From DASZHA01 sp049644325 (GTDB taxonomy: Bacteria > Chloroflexota > Dormibacteria > DASZGP01): a DNA stretch of 27,220 nucleotides. The position numbers and the translations under genes are program-made. The notes beneath the pieces are model-generated. The model did no database searches. It was not told the DNA's origin and saw only the letters and a list, made by a program, of their open reading frames with translations. Location: assembly GCA_049644325.1 (NCBI GenBank), contig JBARRR010000161.1, positions 1-27,220 of the forward strand, given 5' to 3'. Below are positions 5,771-13,807 of this stretch, in pieces (within the stretch, counting starts at the first letter, position 1; the number at the start of each line of letters is the position of its first letter).

Positions 5771-7642
5771 CTAGCCCTTTCCGCCGGCCCAGGCCAGTAC
5801 CCGGTCCACCTCCCACGTATTGATCACGTCGTCGGCCTGCAGCCACGCCCGCTGGGCGACGTAAACCCCGAACTCCATCTGGTCCAGCTCCCTGGGGGTG
5901 TGCGCGTCGGAGTTGATCGAGATCTTCACCCCCAGCTCCGCCGCCCGCCGGGCATACATGTCGTTGAGATCGAGCCGCGCGGGGCTGGCGTTGATCTCCA
6001 GCGCTGTGTGCCCTCTGGCCGCGGCCTTGATCAGGGCCTCCATGTCCACGTCGGCGGGATCGCGCGCCTCGACCTTGCGCCCTGTCGGGTGGCCGATGAT
6101 GTCGACGTGGGGCGAGAGAGCCGCCTTGACCAGGCGCGCCGTCATCTCCTCCCGCGGCTGGCGCAGCTGCGAGTGGACTGACGCCACCACCACGTCGAGC
6201 TCGGCAAGGATGTCTTCAGGGACGTCGAGGTCGCCATTGGGAAGGATGTTGACCTCCACCCCCGCCAGTAGCCGAAAGCCCTTGTGCTTCTTCTCCAGCG
6301 CCTTGGCCGCGGCGCGGACCCGGGCGACCTGGTCGCGGTAAATCGAGCCCTCGATGCCGGTGATGATGCCCTGGGAGCGGGAGTGGTCGGTGATGTTGAG
6401 ATAGCCGTAGCCGCGCTTGACCGCGCCCTCCGCCATCTCCTCGATCGTGTTCTTGCCGTCGCTGTTATTGGTGTGGGCGTGGAGGTCACCGCGGATCATG
6501 TCGAGCTGGAGCAGGGGCGGCAGCTTGGACTCGGCGGCGGCCTCGATCTCGCCGCGGTCCTCGCGCAGCACCGGCTGGATGTACGCCAGCCCCAACGCCG
6601 AGTAGACCTGTTCCTCGGTGGCCGACGGTGGCGCCTGGGAGCCGGCCAGGACCGCCCGGGACCGGCGTTCGGCCATCGGCGTCTTCGCCTTGGACCTACC
6701 GACGGCTGCCACGTTGGCGCCGACAGCCTCGGCCTCGGCCTCGACGGCGGCCTGCTCGGCCTCGGCGTCCGCCGGCGCCAGGGTGGCCAGCCCGTACTCG
6801 TTGAGCGTCAGCCCTTGCTTCAGCGCCAGCGCCCGCATGTGCACGTTGTGGGCCTTGCTGCCTGTGAAGTAGACGAGGGCCGCGCCGTAGTGCTCGGGCG
6901 GCACCACCCGCATGTCGACCTGGAGGCCGTCCTGGGTCCGGATGCTGGACTTGGTCTCGCCGCGGGCGATGACCTCGTCGACGTAGCCGAGCTCGCAGAA
7001 CGCGGCCATCACCGGCGCCGGGTTGGTCGACGCCACCACCAGGTCGATGTCGCCGATCGATTCGCGCCGCCGCCGGAGGCTGCCCGCCGGCGAGACCTGC
7101 TCCACCTCGGGCACTCCCTCCAGCGCTTTGACCATGGCATCGGCGGCGGCCATCGCCTTGGGCAGCAGCGTGCGTGGCCCGCTGCCCCGCCCGCGCAAAG
7201 CCTCAATGCCCTTGGCGATGTTCTCCTCGGTCTTGGCGCGGATTCGGGCCACCTTCCGGATGCTGCCGTCCTGCAGTGCCGCCTCCAGGCCCTCGAGCGT
7301 GGTCACGCCCAGCGCGTCATAGATGTCCTTGGCGGTCCGTGGCCCGAGGCCGGGGATCCGGAGGAAGTCGATAAGCCCGGGCGGCACCTCCGACTCCAGC
7401 TTCTCCAGGTATCCCAGCTTCCCGGTGTCGCCGTACTCGTTGATCTTGTCCGCGATCGCCTTGCCGATGCCGTGCACCTCCGCCAGGCGCCCGTCGGCTC
7501 GGACCACGTCCAGGGGCTCGCTCAGCTGCTCCACCTGGCGAGCCGCCTCCCGGTAGGACCGCACCTTGAAGAACACCTCGCCGCGGATCTCGAGCAGGTC
7601 TGCGACGCGGTTCAGCAGCGCCGCGTACTGGTCGTTACGCAT
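5771..7642 (-). CDS. polX: DNA polymerase/3'-5' exonuclease PolX
   Basis: 623 residues, somewhat longer than the usual ~570. Family-X polymerases fill short gaps in base-excision repair; bacterial PolX adds a PHP-domain exonuclease. Domains in order: 8-kDa region (1-85) with helix-hairpin-helix VHGIGKAIADKI; a second one (IPGLGPRTAKDI, 96-108); palm with GSLRRRRESIGDIDLVV (catalytic Asp198 and Asp200) and VDMRVV (Asp243); then the C-terminal PHP domain from ~380. PHP metal ligands are all visible: DLHAHT (His388, His390), TDHS (Asp419, His420), GVEVN (Glu463), SVHS (His490), IGHP (His518) and NSDAHT (Asp579, His581), so both activities look intact. An extra ~40-residue Ala/Glu-rich then basic segment sits at 286-342. 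The start overlaps the upstream CoA-binding gene by eight bases. Cytosolic. Confidence 0.95.
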   Translation of the reverse strand: MRNDQYAALLNRVADLLEIRGEVFFKVRSYREAARQVEQLSEPLDVVRADGRLAEVHGIGKAIADKINEYGDTGKLGYLEKLESEVPPGLIDFLRIPGLGPRTAKDIYDALGVTTLEGLEAALQDGSIRKVARIRAKTEENIAKGIEALRGRGSGPRTLLPKAMAAADAMVKALEGVPEVEQVSPAGSLRRRRESIGDIDLVVASTNPAPVMAAFCELGYVDEVIARGETKSSIRTQDGLQVDMRVVPPEHYGAALVYFTGSKAHNVHMRALALKQGLTLNEYGLATLAPADAEAEQAAVEAEAEAVGANVAAVGRSKAKTPMAERRSRAVLAGSQAPPSATEEQVYSALGLAYIQPVLREDRGEIEAAAESKLPPLLQLDMIRGDLHAHTNNSDGKNTIEEMAEGAVKRGYGYLNITDHSRSQGIITGIEGSIYRDQVARVRAAAKALEKKHKGFRLLAGVEVNILPNGDLDVPEDILAELDVVVASVHSQLRQPREEMTARLVKAALSPHVDIIGHPTGRKVEARDPADVDMEALIKAAARGHTALEINASPARLDLNDMYARRAAELGVKISINSDAHTPRELDQMEFGVYVAQRAWLQADDVINTWEVDRVLAWAGGKG

Positions 7643-8096
7643 CGCCTCCGGAGGCGCTCTCGGGGGCCAGCCAGGGCGGCGTCACGCCGGCCTTCTGATA
7701 GTTCGCTCGGAGCCGGTGGGTGGCCATCATGCAGCGGTCCATGACGATGCCCAGCCCCGCGGCCTGGGCCTTGTCGGCCGCGGCCTCGTTGGCGATTCCC
7801 AGCTGGGCCCACACGCCCTTGGCGCCCTTGGCGATCGCCTCGTCGACGATCCCGGGGAGCTTCGCGGAGCCGCGGAAGACATCGACAACGTCCACCTCAA
7901 AGGGGATGTCGGCCAGCGACGGGTAGGCCTTCTCGCCCATGAAGGATTCGATCGTGGGGTTGACCGGCACCACGCGGTAGCCAACGCTGCGGAGGTACTC
8001 GCCCACCTCGTAGCTGTTCTTGCTGGGGTCATCGCTGAGGCCGACGATGGCCACCGTCTTGCTGTCGAGCAGCTTCTCGATGTCGGAGTCGGGCAT
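7635..8096 (-). CDS. CoA-binding protein (YccU-like, Rossmann fold)
   Basis: 153 residues, the normal length for the stand-alone CoA-binding domain family (CoA_binding_2, as in YccU). These cytosolic proteins resemble the N-terminal domain of succinyl-CoA synthetase alpha; their physiological role is not established. Diagnostic segments: KTVAIVGLSDDPSKNSYEV (glycine-rich nucleotide loop), GYRVVPVNPT, VDVVDVFR, GAKGVWAQLGI and GLGIVMDRCMM (Cys and Met near the end of the domain). The start ATG (8094-8096) is preceded six bases upstream by TACAGT on this strand, a likely leaderless promoter, making this the first gene of an operon with polX and the 164-aa gene. Confidence 0.9.
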   Translation of the reverse strand: MPDSDIEKLLDSKTVAIVGLSDDPSKNSYEVGEYLRSVGYRVVPVNPTIESFMGEKAYPSLADIPFEVDVVDVFRGSAKLPGIVDEAIAKGAKGVWAQLGIANEAAADKAQAAGLGIVMDRCMMATHRLRANYQKAGVTPPWLAPESASGGDA

Positions 8097-8102
8097 CGGT
8101 CA

Positions 8103-8108
8103 ACTGTA
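8103..8108 (-). promoter_or_regulatory. Candidate -10 box (TACAGT) of the CoA-binding/polX operon
   Basis: On the minus strand TACAGT ends six bases before the ATG at 8096, so transcription would begin at the start codon. There is no Shine-Dalgarno sequence. It faces another such box (8198-8203) for the divergent gene, in a 115-base shared intergenic region. Confidence 0.35.
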
Positions 8109-8197
8109 CTGTCAGCCCGTCGGACTCGGGTCCGGCCGGGTTCATCCCGCGGCGGCGCCCGGCACTGCGATCCTGCCGCCGCGGCCGAGGCGCCGGT

Positions 8198-8203
8198 TAG
8201 GAT
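8198..8203 (+). promoter_or_regulatory. Candidate -10 box (TAGGAT) of the hydrolase/CaiB operon
   Basis: TAGGAT lies eight bases before ATG 8212, consistent with a leaderless or nearly leaderless transcript. The AGGA inside it could instead be a weak ribosome site nine bases from the ATG, so the assignment is ambiguous. Confidence 0.3.
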
Positions 8204-8211
8204 TTCGCGTT

Positions 8212-9231
8212 ATGGCACAGCCGGTAGCCGACAGCGAATTCATCATCGAGCCCGAGCGCGGGGTCAGCCCGGTGACCGACGACATCATCGCCCTCAGCTG
8301 CCCGGTGCCATTCGACGTCGGCACCGTCAACGTCTACCTGCTCCTGGGCGAGCCCCTGACCCTGGTCGACACCGGCTCCCGACTGAACTGGACCACCGAC
8401 GACCTCGAGGCGCTCATCCGCCGGGCTGGGGTGGAGATGAAGGACGTGAAGCAGCTGATCCTCACCCACCGGCACATCGACCACTTCGGCGTGGGTGCCG
8501 AGGTCAAGGAGCGCACCGGCGCCACCGTTGTCGCCTCCCACATCGATGGGCCCTTCATGGCGGAGTGGGAGGGCATGGTCATCGGCAGCCGCGACCAGTT
8601 CCGCACCTGGGGCCGCGCCTTCGGCATCCCCGACGACCTCTTCATGCTCAACGACACCTGGGCCAAGGCGATCGTCGAGGCGGCCCACCCTGTGACCAGC
8701 GACCGGCTGGTCAAGGACGGCGACATCGTCGAAGCCGGCGGCCGCCGGCTCCAGGTGATCGAGTGCCCGGGCCACACCGAGGGGCTGATCACCTTCTTCG
8801 ATGAGGCCGACGGGGTCTTCTTGGCCAATGACCATGTCCTCCGCCACATCACCCCCAACCCCGATGTCTACAGCTACGAGCCGGCCAACCTCCGCAGCGG
8901 CCTGCCGGACTACATCGAGTCGCTCCAGAAGATCCGGGACCTGCCCGCGCGGATCGTGCTGCCAGGGCATGGGCACGAGCTGACCGACCTGCCCGGGCGG
9001 ATCGACGAGGTCCTGGTGCACCACGACCAGCGCGCCGACCTGGTGGTGGAAATCCTCCGGACCCGGCCGCGGAGCATCTTCGACATCGCCGCCGAGGTCT
9101 GGCCCAAGCTGCGCCCGCGGGACGCCCACCTGGCAATCCGCGAGATCATCGGCCATGTCGTGCTCCTGGAGCGTGACGGCCGCGCCGACCACGACTGGCA
9201 GGACGACGTGCTGATCTACCGGGCGACCTGA
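8212..9231 (+). CDS. Metallo-beta-lactamase-fold hydrolase (LACTB2-like)
   Basis: 339 residues from ATG 8212. The frame stays open further left, but that stretch lacks homology and a start signal. The metallo-hydrolase core has all zinc ligands: THRHIDHFG (His86, His88, Asp90, His91), CPGHTEG (His188), ANDHVL (Asp207) and LPGHGHE (His253). A C-terminal domain (about 270-339, with RPRSIFDIAAEVWPKL and a helix REIIGHVVLLER) resembles the winged-helix end of the LACTB2 subgroup of MBL hydrolases. Substrates in this group include thioesters, glutathione esters and RNA, so the exact reaction is open. The CaiB transferase gene begins seven bases after its stop, which favours a thioester or acyl-CoA substrate, by inference. 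Cytosolic. Confidence 0.88.
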   Translation: MAQPVADSEFIIEPERGVSPVTDDIIALSCPVPFDVGTVNVYLLLGEPLTLVDTGSRLNWTTDDLEALIRRAGVEMKDVKQLILTHRHIDHFGVGAEVKERTGATVVASHIDGPFMAEWEGMVIGSRDQFRTWGRAFGIPDDLFMLNDTWAKAIVEAAHPVTSDRLVKDGDIVEAGGRRLQVIECPGHTEGLITFFDEADGVFLANDHVLRHITPNPDVYSYEPANLRSGLPDYIESLQKIRDLPARIVLPGHGHELTDLPGRIDEVLVHHDQRADLVVEILRTRPRSIFDIAAEVWPKLRPRDAHLAIREIIGHVVLLERDGRADHDWQDDVLIYRAT

Positions 9232-9238
9232 GCAGGCC

Positions 9239-10432
9239 GTGACTGAGGGCTCGCCGCGGGACGGCACCCACACCCGGCGTACGCCGCTCGGCGGCATGCG
9301 GGTGCTCGACCTCTGCCGGCTGCTGCCGGGCGACTTCGCGACCTGGGTGCTGGCCGACCTCGGTGCCGAGGTCATCAAGGTCGAGGACACCAGCGGCGGC
9401 GACTACATGCGCTGGACGCCCCCGATGGCGGGGCACTCGTCGGCGATGTTCTGGGCCATCAACCGAGGAAAGCGCTGCATCAAGCTCGATCTCAAGCAGG
9501 ACGCCGGCAAGGAGGTGCTGCTCCGCCTGGTGGACACCGCCGACGCCCTGCTCGAGGGGTTCCGCCCGGGCGTGATGGATCGGCTCGGACTCGGCTACGA
9601 CACCCTCTCGAAGCGCAACCCGAGCCTGGTCTACGCGGCCATCACCGGCTACGGGCAGGACGGGCCGCTGGCGCAGCGCGCCGGGCACGACCTGCTCTAC
9701 AACTCGCTGGCCGGGCTGCAGGGGATCACCGGCACCCCCGATGCGCTCACCGTCCCCGGTTTTCAAATCGCGGACATGGCGGGCGGCGGGCTTGGCGGGG
9801 CGCTGTCGGTGGTGTCGGCGCTGCTGATGCGGGAGCGGGACCCCCAGCGCCAGGGCAGCTTCCTCGATGTCTCGATGTTCGACGGCGTCAGCGCCATCGT
9901 GTCGCCTCACATCGCCAACGCCCTGGCCGGCGGCGACGCCGCCGAGCCCGGCAGAATGGCGCTGAACGGCGGCTACGCCTGCTACCGCACATACCGTGCC
10001 GCCGACGGCCGGTGGATGGCGCTGGCGGCGCTGGAGCCCAAGTTCTGGAGGGCCTTCTGCGAGCTGGTCGACCGGCCCGACCTCATCGACCGTGGACTGG
10101 AGTCGGGCGAGGACGTTTACGCCGAGGTAGGAGCGGTGATCGCGTCGCGCACCCGGGCCGAGTGGGAGGCGTTGCTCAAGGACCACGACGTGATGCTGGA
10201 GCCGGTCAACACTTTGGCCGAAGCCGTCGAGGACCCCCAGGCCAAAGCCCGGGGACTGTGGCTCGACGTGGGCGGCGACGTGCCCCAACCGGCGCCCGTG
10301 GTGCGCCTTCCCGGTGGCTTCCACGCCGACCCGCGGGTGGCGGAGCAGGGCGCCGACACCGGCGCCGTGCTGGCCGAGCTTGGCTACTCCGAGAGGGAAA
10401 TCGAGGACCTGAGGAGCGAGGGCATAATCTAG
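9239..10432 (+). CDS. CaiB/BaiF family CoA-transferase
   Basis: 397 residues, typical for class III CoA-transferases, which move CoA between carboxylic acids without a classical ping-pong release. Start GTG 9239 follows the MBL hydrolase stop by seven bases. Family motifs: MRVLDLCRLLPGDFATWVLADLGAEVIKVED near the N-terminus, FRPGVMDRLGLGYD, YAAITGYGQDGP, AGHDLLYNSLAG, and FQIADMAGGGLGG with Asp179 as the expected acyl-anhydride-forming residue; C-terminal NTLAEAVEDPQAKARGL. Relatives act on alpha-methylacyl-CoA (racemase), formyl/oxalyl, succinyl/mesaconyl or carnitine substrates; the real one cannot be told from sequence here. The family works as an interlocked dimer in the cytosol. It is in an operon with the hydrolase and ends 28 bases before the ABC transporter genes. 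Confidence 0.92.
   Translation: MTEGSPRDGTHTRRTPLGGMRVLDLCRLLPGDFATWVLADLGAEVIKVEDTSGGDYMRWTPPMAGHSSAMFWAINRGKRCIKLDLKQDAGKEVLLRLVDTADALLEGFRPGVMDRLGLGYDTLSKRNPSLVYAAITGYGQDGPLAQRAGHDLLYNSLAGLQGITGTPDALTVPGFQIADMAGGGLGGALSVVSALLMRERDPQRQGSFLDVSMFDGVSAIVSPHIANALAGGDAAEPGRMALNGGYACYRTYRAADGRWMALAALEPKFWRAFCELVDRPDLIDRGLESGEDVYAEVGAVIASRTRAEWEALLKDHDVMLEPVNTLAEAVEDPQAKARGLWLDVGGDVPQPAPVVRLPGGFHADPRVAEQGADTGAVLAELGYSEREIEDLRSEGII
10423..10428 (+). promoter_or_regulatory. Candidate -10 box (CATAAT) for the ABC exporter genes
   Basis: CATAAT matches the -10 consensus at five of six positions and overlaps the last codons of the CaiB gene. It would start transcription near 10436, just before the strong ribosome site at 10455. 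No clear -35 is seen, and read-through from the CaiB operon is also likely. Confidence 0.3.
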
Positions 10433-10454
10433 CCCGAGCCCAAGCGACGGTCAG

Positions 10455-10465
10455 AGGAGGTGATC
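10455..10465 (+). promoter_or_regulatory. Unusually complete Shine-Dalgarno sequence (AGGAGGTGATC)
   Basis: Eleven consecutive bases match the complement of the standard 3' end of bacterial 16S rRNA (GATCACCTCCT). The GTG at 10460 lies inside this match, so it is poorly placed as a start. A rare ATC at 10469 has ideal spacing, and a GTG at 10493 is the next ordinary alternative. Confidence 0.55.
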
Positions 10466-11281
10466 GAGATCTCTGCGGTTCGGCAGTTCCCGGTGACCGG
10501 CGCGCTGGACGCCTCCTACGCGCAGGGCCTGGCGATCAAGGTCGAGGACCTGCGCAAGACCTACGGCGAGGTCGTGGCCGTCGACGGGATCTCGTTCTCG
10601 GTCCGGGAACACGAGATCTTCGGCATCCTCGGTCCCAATGGGGCCGGCAAGACGACCACAGTCGAGATCCTCGAGGGGCTGCGTCCCGCGGATGGTGGCA
10701 AGGCGATGGTGGCCGGCGTCGACGTGCTGCGTTACCCGACGCGGGTGAAGTCCCTGATCGGGGTCCAGCTGCAGTCCGCCAACTTCTGGGACAACCTGCG
10801 CCTGACCGAGATCATCGACGTCTTCGCCGCCATCTACGGCCGCCGGGTCGATGCCATGGCGATCCTGACCAAGGTCGAGCTTCGCGACAAGGCCAAGGCT
10901 TACACCAAGCACCTCAGCGGGGGGCAGAAGCAGCGCTTCTCGATCGCCACCGCGCTGGTCAACGAGCCGCGAGTGATCTTCCTCGACGAGCCCACCACCG
11001 GCCTCGACCCGCAGGCCCGCCGCAACCTCTGGGAGCTGGTGCGCTCGCTGCGCGAGGAGGGCGCCACGGTGGTCATGACGACGCACTACCTGGAAGAGGC
11101 CGAGGTGCTCTGCGACCGGGTCGCGATCATGGATGAGGGCCGGATCGTAACCCTCGACACGCCCGACGCGCTAATCGAGCGGCTGCTGGCCAAGGGCTTC
11201 CGGCGCAAGAAGGCGGAGCGGGAGGCGAACCTGGAGGACGTCTTCATCGACCTCACCGGCAAGGACCTGCGCGAGGACTGA
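10460..11281 (+). CDS. ABC-2 type exporter, ATP-binding protein
   Basis: Up to 273 residues. ATPase subunit that powers a membrane exporter, likely of drugs, lipids or antibiotics (DrrA/NodI-like). Motifs are complete: Walker A GPNGAGKTT (Lys64), Q-loop around VQLQSANFWDN, signature LSGGQKQRF, Walker B RVIFLDEPTTGLD and the H-loop MTTHYLEEAEVLCDR. The end NLEDVFIDLTGKDLRED is typical of this subgroup. The first ~24 residues before AIKVEDLRKTYGE are not family-like, and GTG 10460 lies inside the ribosome site, so the true start may be 10469 or 10493. The stop overlaps the permease start by one base (TGATG), so the two are translated together. Peripheral, on the inner face of the membrane. Confidence 0.92.
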   Translation: MIEISAVRQFPVTGALDASYAQGLAIKVEDLRKTYGEVVAVDGISFSVREHEIFGILGPNGAGKTTTVEILEGLRPADGGKAMVAGVDVLRYPTRVKSLIGVQLQSANFWDNLRLTEIIDVFAAIYGRRVDAMAILTKVELRDKAKAYTKHLSGGQKQRFSIATALVNEPRVIFLDEPTTGLDPQARRNLWELVRSLREEGATVVMTTHYLEEAEVLCDRVAIMDEGRIVTLDTPDALIERLLAKGFRRKKAEREANLEDVFIDLTGKDLRED

Positions 11282-12384
11282 TGGGCGGAAGCGCCTTCCC
11301 GGCCCTGCTCAAGGCCTCGCTGAAGTCGTACTACCGCAACCGGATCGCGATCTTCTTCAGCCTCTTTCTGCCGCTGATGATCATGGTCATATTCGGCCTG
11401 CTCAACCTCGGCGGCAACAACACCACCGAGAACGTCGGCATCGTCGACCAGGCGCACAACGACGCCTCCAAGCAGGTCATCGACAACCTCGGCAAGGTAT
11501 CGGTGCTGAAGGTCCAGCAGGGCGACGAAGGACCGCTGAAGGCAAAGCTGCAGAAGGGCGACCTGGCCCTTGTCGTGATCCTGCCCAAGGACCTGGGGGC
11601 GGTCGGGGTGCCGGGGGCGCAGGCGCCGGCCAAGATCCCGGTCTTCGGCAACGCCGCCAAGCCGCAGGACACCGAGATCGCGCGTTCGATCGTGCAGCAG
11701 TTCTTCGACCAGCAGTCGTTCGCGATCGCCAAGCTCCAACCGCCGCTGCAGATGGCCTACCAGGACCTGCAGGGTAGGAACCAGACCTACACCGACTTCC
11801 TGGTGCCGGGCATCATCGCGCTCTCGATCATGCAGACGGGCATCTTCAGCGTCGCCTTCGCCTTCGTCCAGCAGAAGCAGAACGGCGTCCTACGCCGCCT
11901 GATGGCGACGCCGATGCGGGTGTCGGAGTTCCTCGCCGCCCAGGTCTCGACCCGGCTGATCATGGCCGCGGTGCAGGTGGTGATCCTCCTGGTCGTCGGC
12001 CTGGTGTTGTTCCACTTCCACCTGGCGGGCAACGTGCTCGAGCTGATGGTAGTGGCGGTGATCGGCTCGGCGATCTTCATCGCCATGGGCTTTGCCATCT
12101 CCGGATACGCCAAGGACGAGCAGGTCGTGCCGGCGATCGCCAACATCATCGTCCTGCCGATGATGTTTCTCTCCGGGATCTTCTTCGGGCGCGACAACAT
12201 GCCCGCGTGGCTGCACGCCATCAGCAACTTCCTGCCGCTGACGTATGTCACCGACGCGATCCGGACGGTGAGCCTCGACGGCTCCCACCTCTGGGACATC
12301 AAGGCTGACCTGCTGGGGATGGTGCTGTGGCTGGTGATCGCCACCGCGGTGGCGGTGAGGCTGTTCCGCTGGGAGCCGGTCTGA
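11281..12384 (+). CDS. ABC-2 type exporter, permease protein
   Basis: 367 residues, starting at ATG 11281 inside the ATPase stop. The layout is that of a full-length ABC-2 permease with a large extracytoplasmic loop: one membrane segment near residues 22-41 (IAIFFSLFLPLMIMVIFGLL), a soluble domain (about 45-165, with VGIVDQAHND and a helical DTEIARSIVQQFFDQQSF), then five or so segments from about 175 to the end. LVPGIIALSIMQTGIFSVAF, RRLMATPMRVSEFLAAQV and FLSGIFFGRDNMPAWL are characteristic of the family; the MATP box near the cytosolic side couples to the ATPase. It works as a dimer with the upstream ATP-binding protein. Substrate unknown. It ends one base before the stop of a convergent gene. 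Confidence 0.92.
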   Translation: MGGSAFPALLKASLKSYYRNRIAIFFSLFLPLMIMVIFGLLNLGGNNTTENVGIVDQAHNDASKQVIDNLGKVSVLKVQQGDEGPLKAKLQKGDLALVVILPKDLGAVGVPGAQAPAKIPVFGNAAKPQDTEIARSIVQQFFDQQSFAIAKLQPPLQMAYQDLQGRNQTYTDFLVPGIIALSIMQTGIFSVAFAFVQQKQNGVLRRLMATPMRVSEFLAAQVSTRLIMAAVQVVILLVVGLVLFHFHLAGNVLELMVVAVIGSAIFIAMGFAISGYAKDEQVVPAIANIIVLPMMFLSGIFFGRDNMPAWLHAISNFLPLTYVTDAIRTVSLDGSHLWDIKADLLGMVLWLVIATAVAVRLFRWEPV

Positions 12385-12385
12385 G

Positions 12386-13099
12386 CTAGGGCCTCGGGCG
12401 GCGCCGGCGCCAGCCGATGCGGCCCAGCGAAAGAATCGCGACCCCGACAACGGCCGCCGCGACGGCGGTGGCGAGGCCGGCTATCGGGCGACTGTCGCCG
12501 GCCGTGCCGGTGAGGGGAAGGCCCGGCGACCTGGTATCGGGCAGGACCTGGCCGGTGGAGGCGTTGACTGTCGTGGGCGAATTGGGCCCGGTGCCCGCGC
12601 CCCGGACCACCACGGTGCCGTCCATGTTGGTGATCGGCTGATTGGGGGTGTTGCCCTGGGTCCGGCCACCGTGGTAGGCGCAGTAGTAGTGGAAGGTGCC
12701 CGCTTGGGTGAACGTGAAGGCGAGGGGACAACCCTGGCCGGTGTAGCTGCACGCTCCGCCGTAGGGCTCGCCCGGCTTGGTCACGGTGTGCCCGGGGCAG
12801 CCGTTACCGAGTCCCATCGCCAGCAGGACAAGGGCATCGGTGTCGCAGTTGGGGAGCGGGTCGGGCGGCGGATTGACCAGCACGCCGTGCTCGTCCCAGA
12901 CCCACTGGACGGTGTCGCCGCGGTTTATCGTCACCACGCCACCGTTTCCAGCGGTTGGGTCCTGGGTGCACGCCGCATTTACGCAGAACATGAATTCGTG
13001 CATCCGCACCTGGACTGTGGCCGCCGACGCCGGCAGCGATGCGGTCACCGCCGCCACCACCGACGCAGCCACGCTTACCAGCCTCAGCCCAAGGCTCAT
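12386..13099 (-). CDS. Secreted cupredoxin-like protein with LPxTG-like C-terminal anchor
   Basis: 237 residues, minus strand, with a strong GGAGG site upstream of ATG 13097-13099. A signal peptide ends near ASLPASAA (about 26). The mature domain resembles plastocyanin-type cupredoxins: GDTVQWVWDEHGV supplies His71, and AGTFHYYCAYHGG supplies Cys140 and His143; Met159 in NMDGTVVV may be the axial ligand, so a type 1 copper site is plausible. Extra cysteine pairs (39/44, 85/101, 117/124) may form disulfides. The C-terminus has LPLTG (194-198), a hydrophobic helix (about 207-226) and RRRR, the layout of a sortase substrate; no sortase gene is in the window, so simple membrane anchoring is the alternative. 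Likely cell-surface electron transfer or copper handling; partner unknown. It follows coaE by 63 bases on the same strand. Confidence 0.75.
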   Translation of the reverse strand: MSLGLRLVSVAASVVAAVTASLPASAATVQVRMHEFMFCVNAACTQDPTAGNGGVVTINRGDTVQWVWDEHGVLVNPPPDPLPNCDTDALVLLAMGLGNGCPGHTVTKPGEPYGGACSYTGQGCPLAFTFTQAGTFHYYCAYHGGRTQGNTPNQPITNMDGTVVVRGAGTGPNSPTTVNASTGQVLPDTRSPGLPLTGTAGDSRPIAGLATAVAAAVVGVAILSLGRIGWRRRRPRP

Positions 13100-13162
13100 C
13101 AGTCGCCCTCCTTTGCGGCCCGCACCCTGAACATACCGGGCGGGGTTACGCCGGCGCGGGGG

Positions 13163-13753
13163 CTATCCGCTTAGCGTCAGCCAGAGGTCCTCCACCTGGC
13201 GCCTGGTTTCGTGCAGCCCGCCCGAGTTGTCGATCACCCGGCTGGCGCGGTCGCGCTTCTGGTCCAGCGGGATCTGGGCGGCGATCCTGGCTTTGGCGTC
13301 GTCCGGGCGCACGCCACGGGCGATGGCTCGCTCCAGCTGCAGCTCCTCCGGGGTCCAGACCACGACCACCTCGGGTAGCCCGGCCTCGAGTCCCGACTCG
13401 TAGAGCAGGGGCACGTCGAGGACGACGACCTTGGCGCCGGCAGCCTCAGCCGCCTGGATCTCGTCCAGCATCCAGCTCCGGACCCTGGGGTGGGTGAGGG
13501 CGTTAAGGCGAGCCAGGGCGTCAGGGTCGGCGAAGGCCATGTCGGCCAACTTCTCGCGGTCAAGGTCGCCGTCCGGCCCCAGGACCTCGGGGCCGAAGGA
13601 CTGGACCACGTCGGCGAGGCCTTCGGAGCCGGGCGCCACCGCGAGGCGGGCGCCCTCGTCGGCGTCGACGATGTACGCGCCGAGGTCGCGCAGCATGCCG
13701 CTGACCGTGCTCTTGCCGGAGCCGATACCACCGGTTAGGCCTATGATCTGCAT
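13163..13753 (-). CDS. coaE: Dephospho-CoA kinase
   Basis: 196 residues from ATG 13751-13753 (MQIIGLTGGIGSGKS). An upstream in-frame start adds 14 residues unlike the family, so I prefer the internal one. It performs the last step of CoA synthesis, phosphorylating the 3'-hydroxyl of dephospho-CoA. Seen: P-loop GGIGSGKST (8-16), DADEGAR, LTHPRVRSWMLDEI, VVVLDVPLLYESG and the lid-type RGVRPDDAKARIAAQIP; these match CoaE end to end with normal length. Cytosolic. A TACCAT box lies ten bases upstream on the minus strand, a possible -10 of a near-leaderless promoter. The gene is divergent from the alcohol dehydrogenase and precedes the cupredoxin gene. Confidence 0.93.
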   Translation of the reverse strand: MQIIGLTGGIGSGKSTVSGMLRDLGAYIVDADEGARLAVAPGSEGLADVVQSFGPEVLGPDGDLDREKLADMAFADPDALARLNALTHPRVRSWMLDEIQAAEAAGAKVVVLDVPLLYESGLEAGLPEVVVVWTPEELQLERAIARGVRPDDAKARIAAQIPLDQKRDRASRVIDNSGGLHETRRQVEDLWLTLSG

Positions 13754-13807
13754 CCGGATCGAAATGGTAGCCACGGCCGCCCGCCGGCACCGCAACGGAG
13801 AGCGCGA

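Noticed and set aside
8020..8211. Upstream extension of the MBL hydrolase frame
   Set aside because: It overlaps the divergent CoA-binding gene and shows no family similarity; ATG 8212 has a candidate -10 at the right distance.
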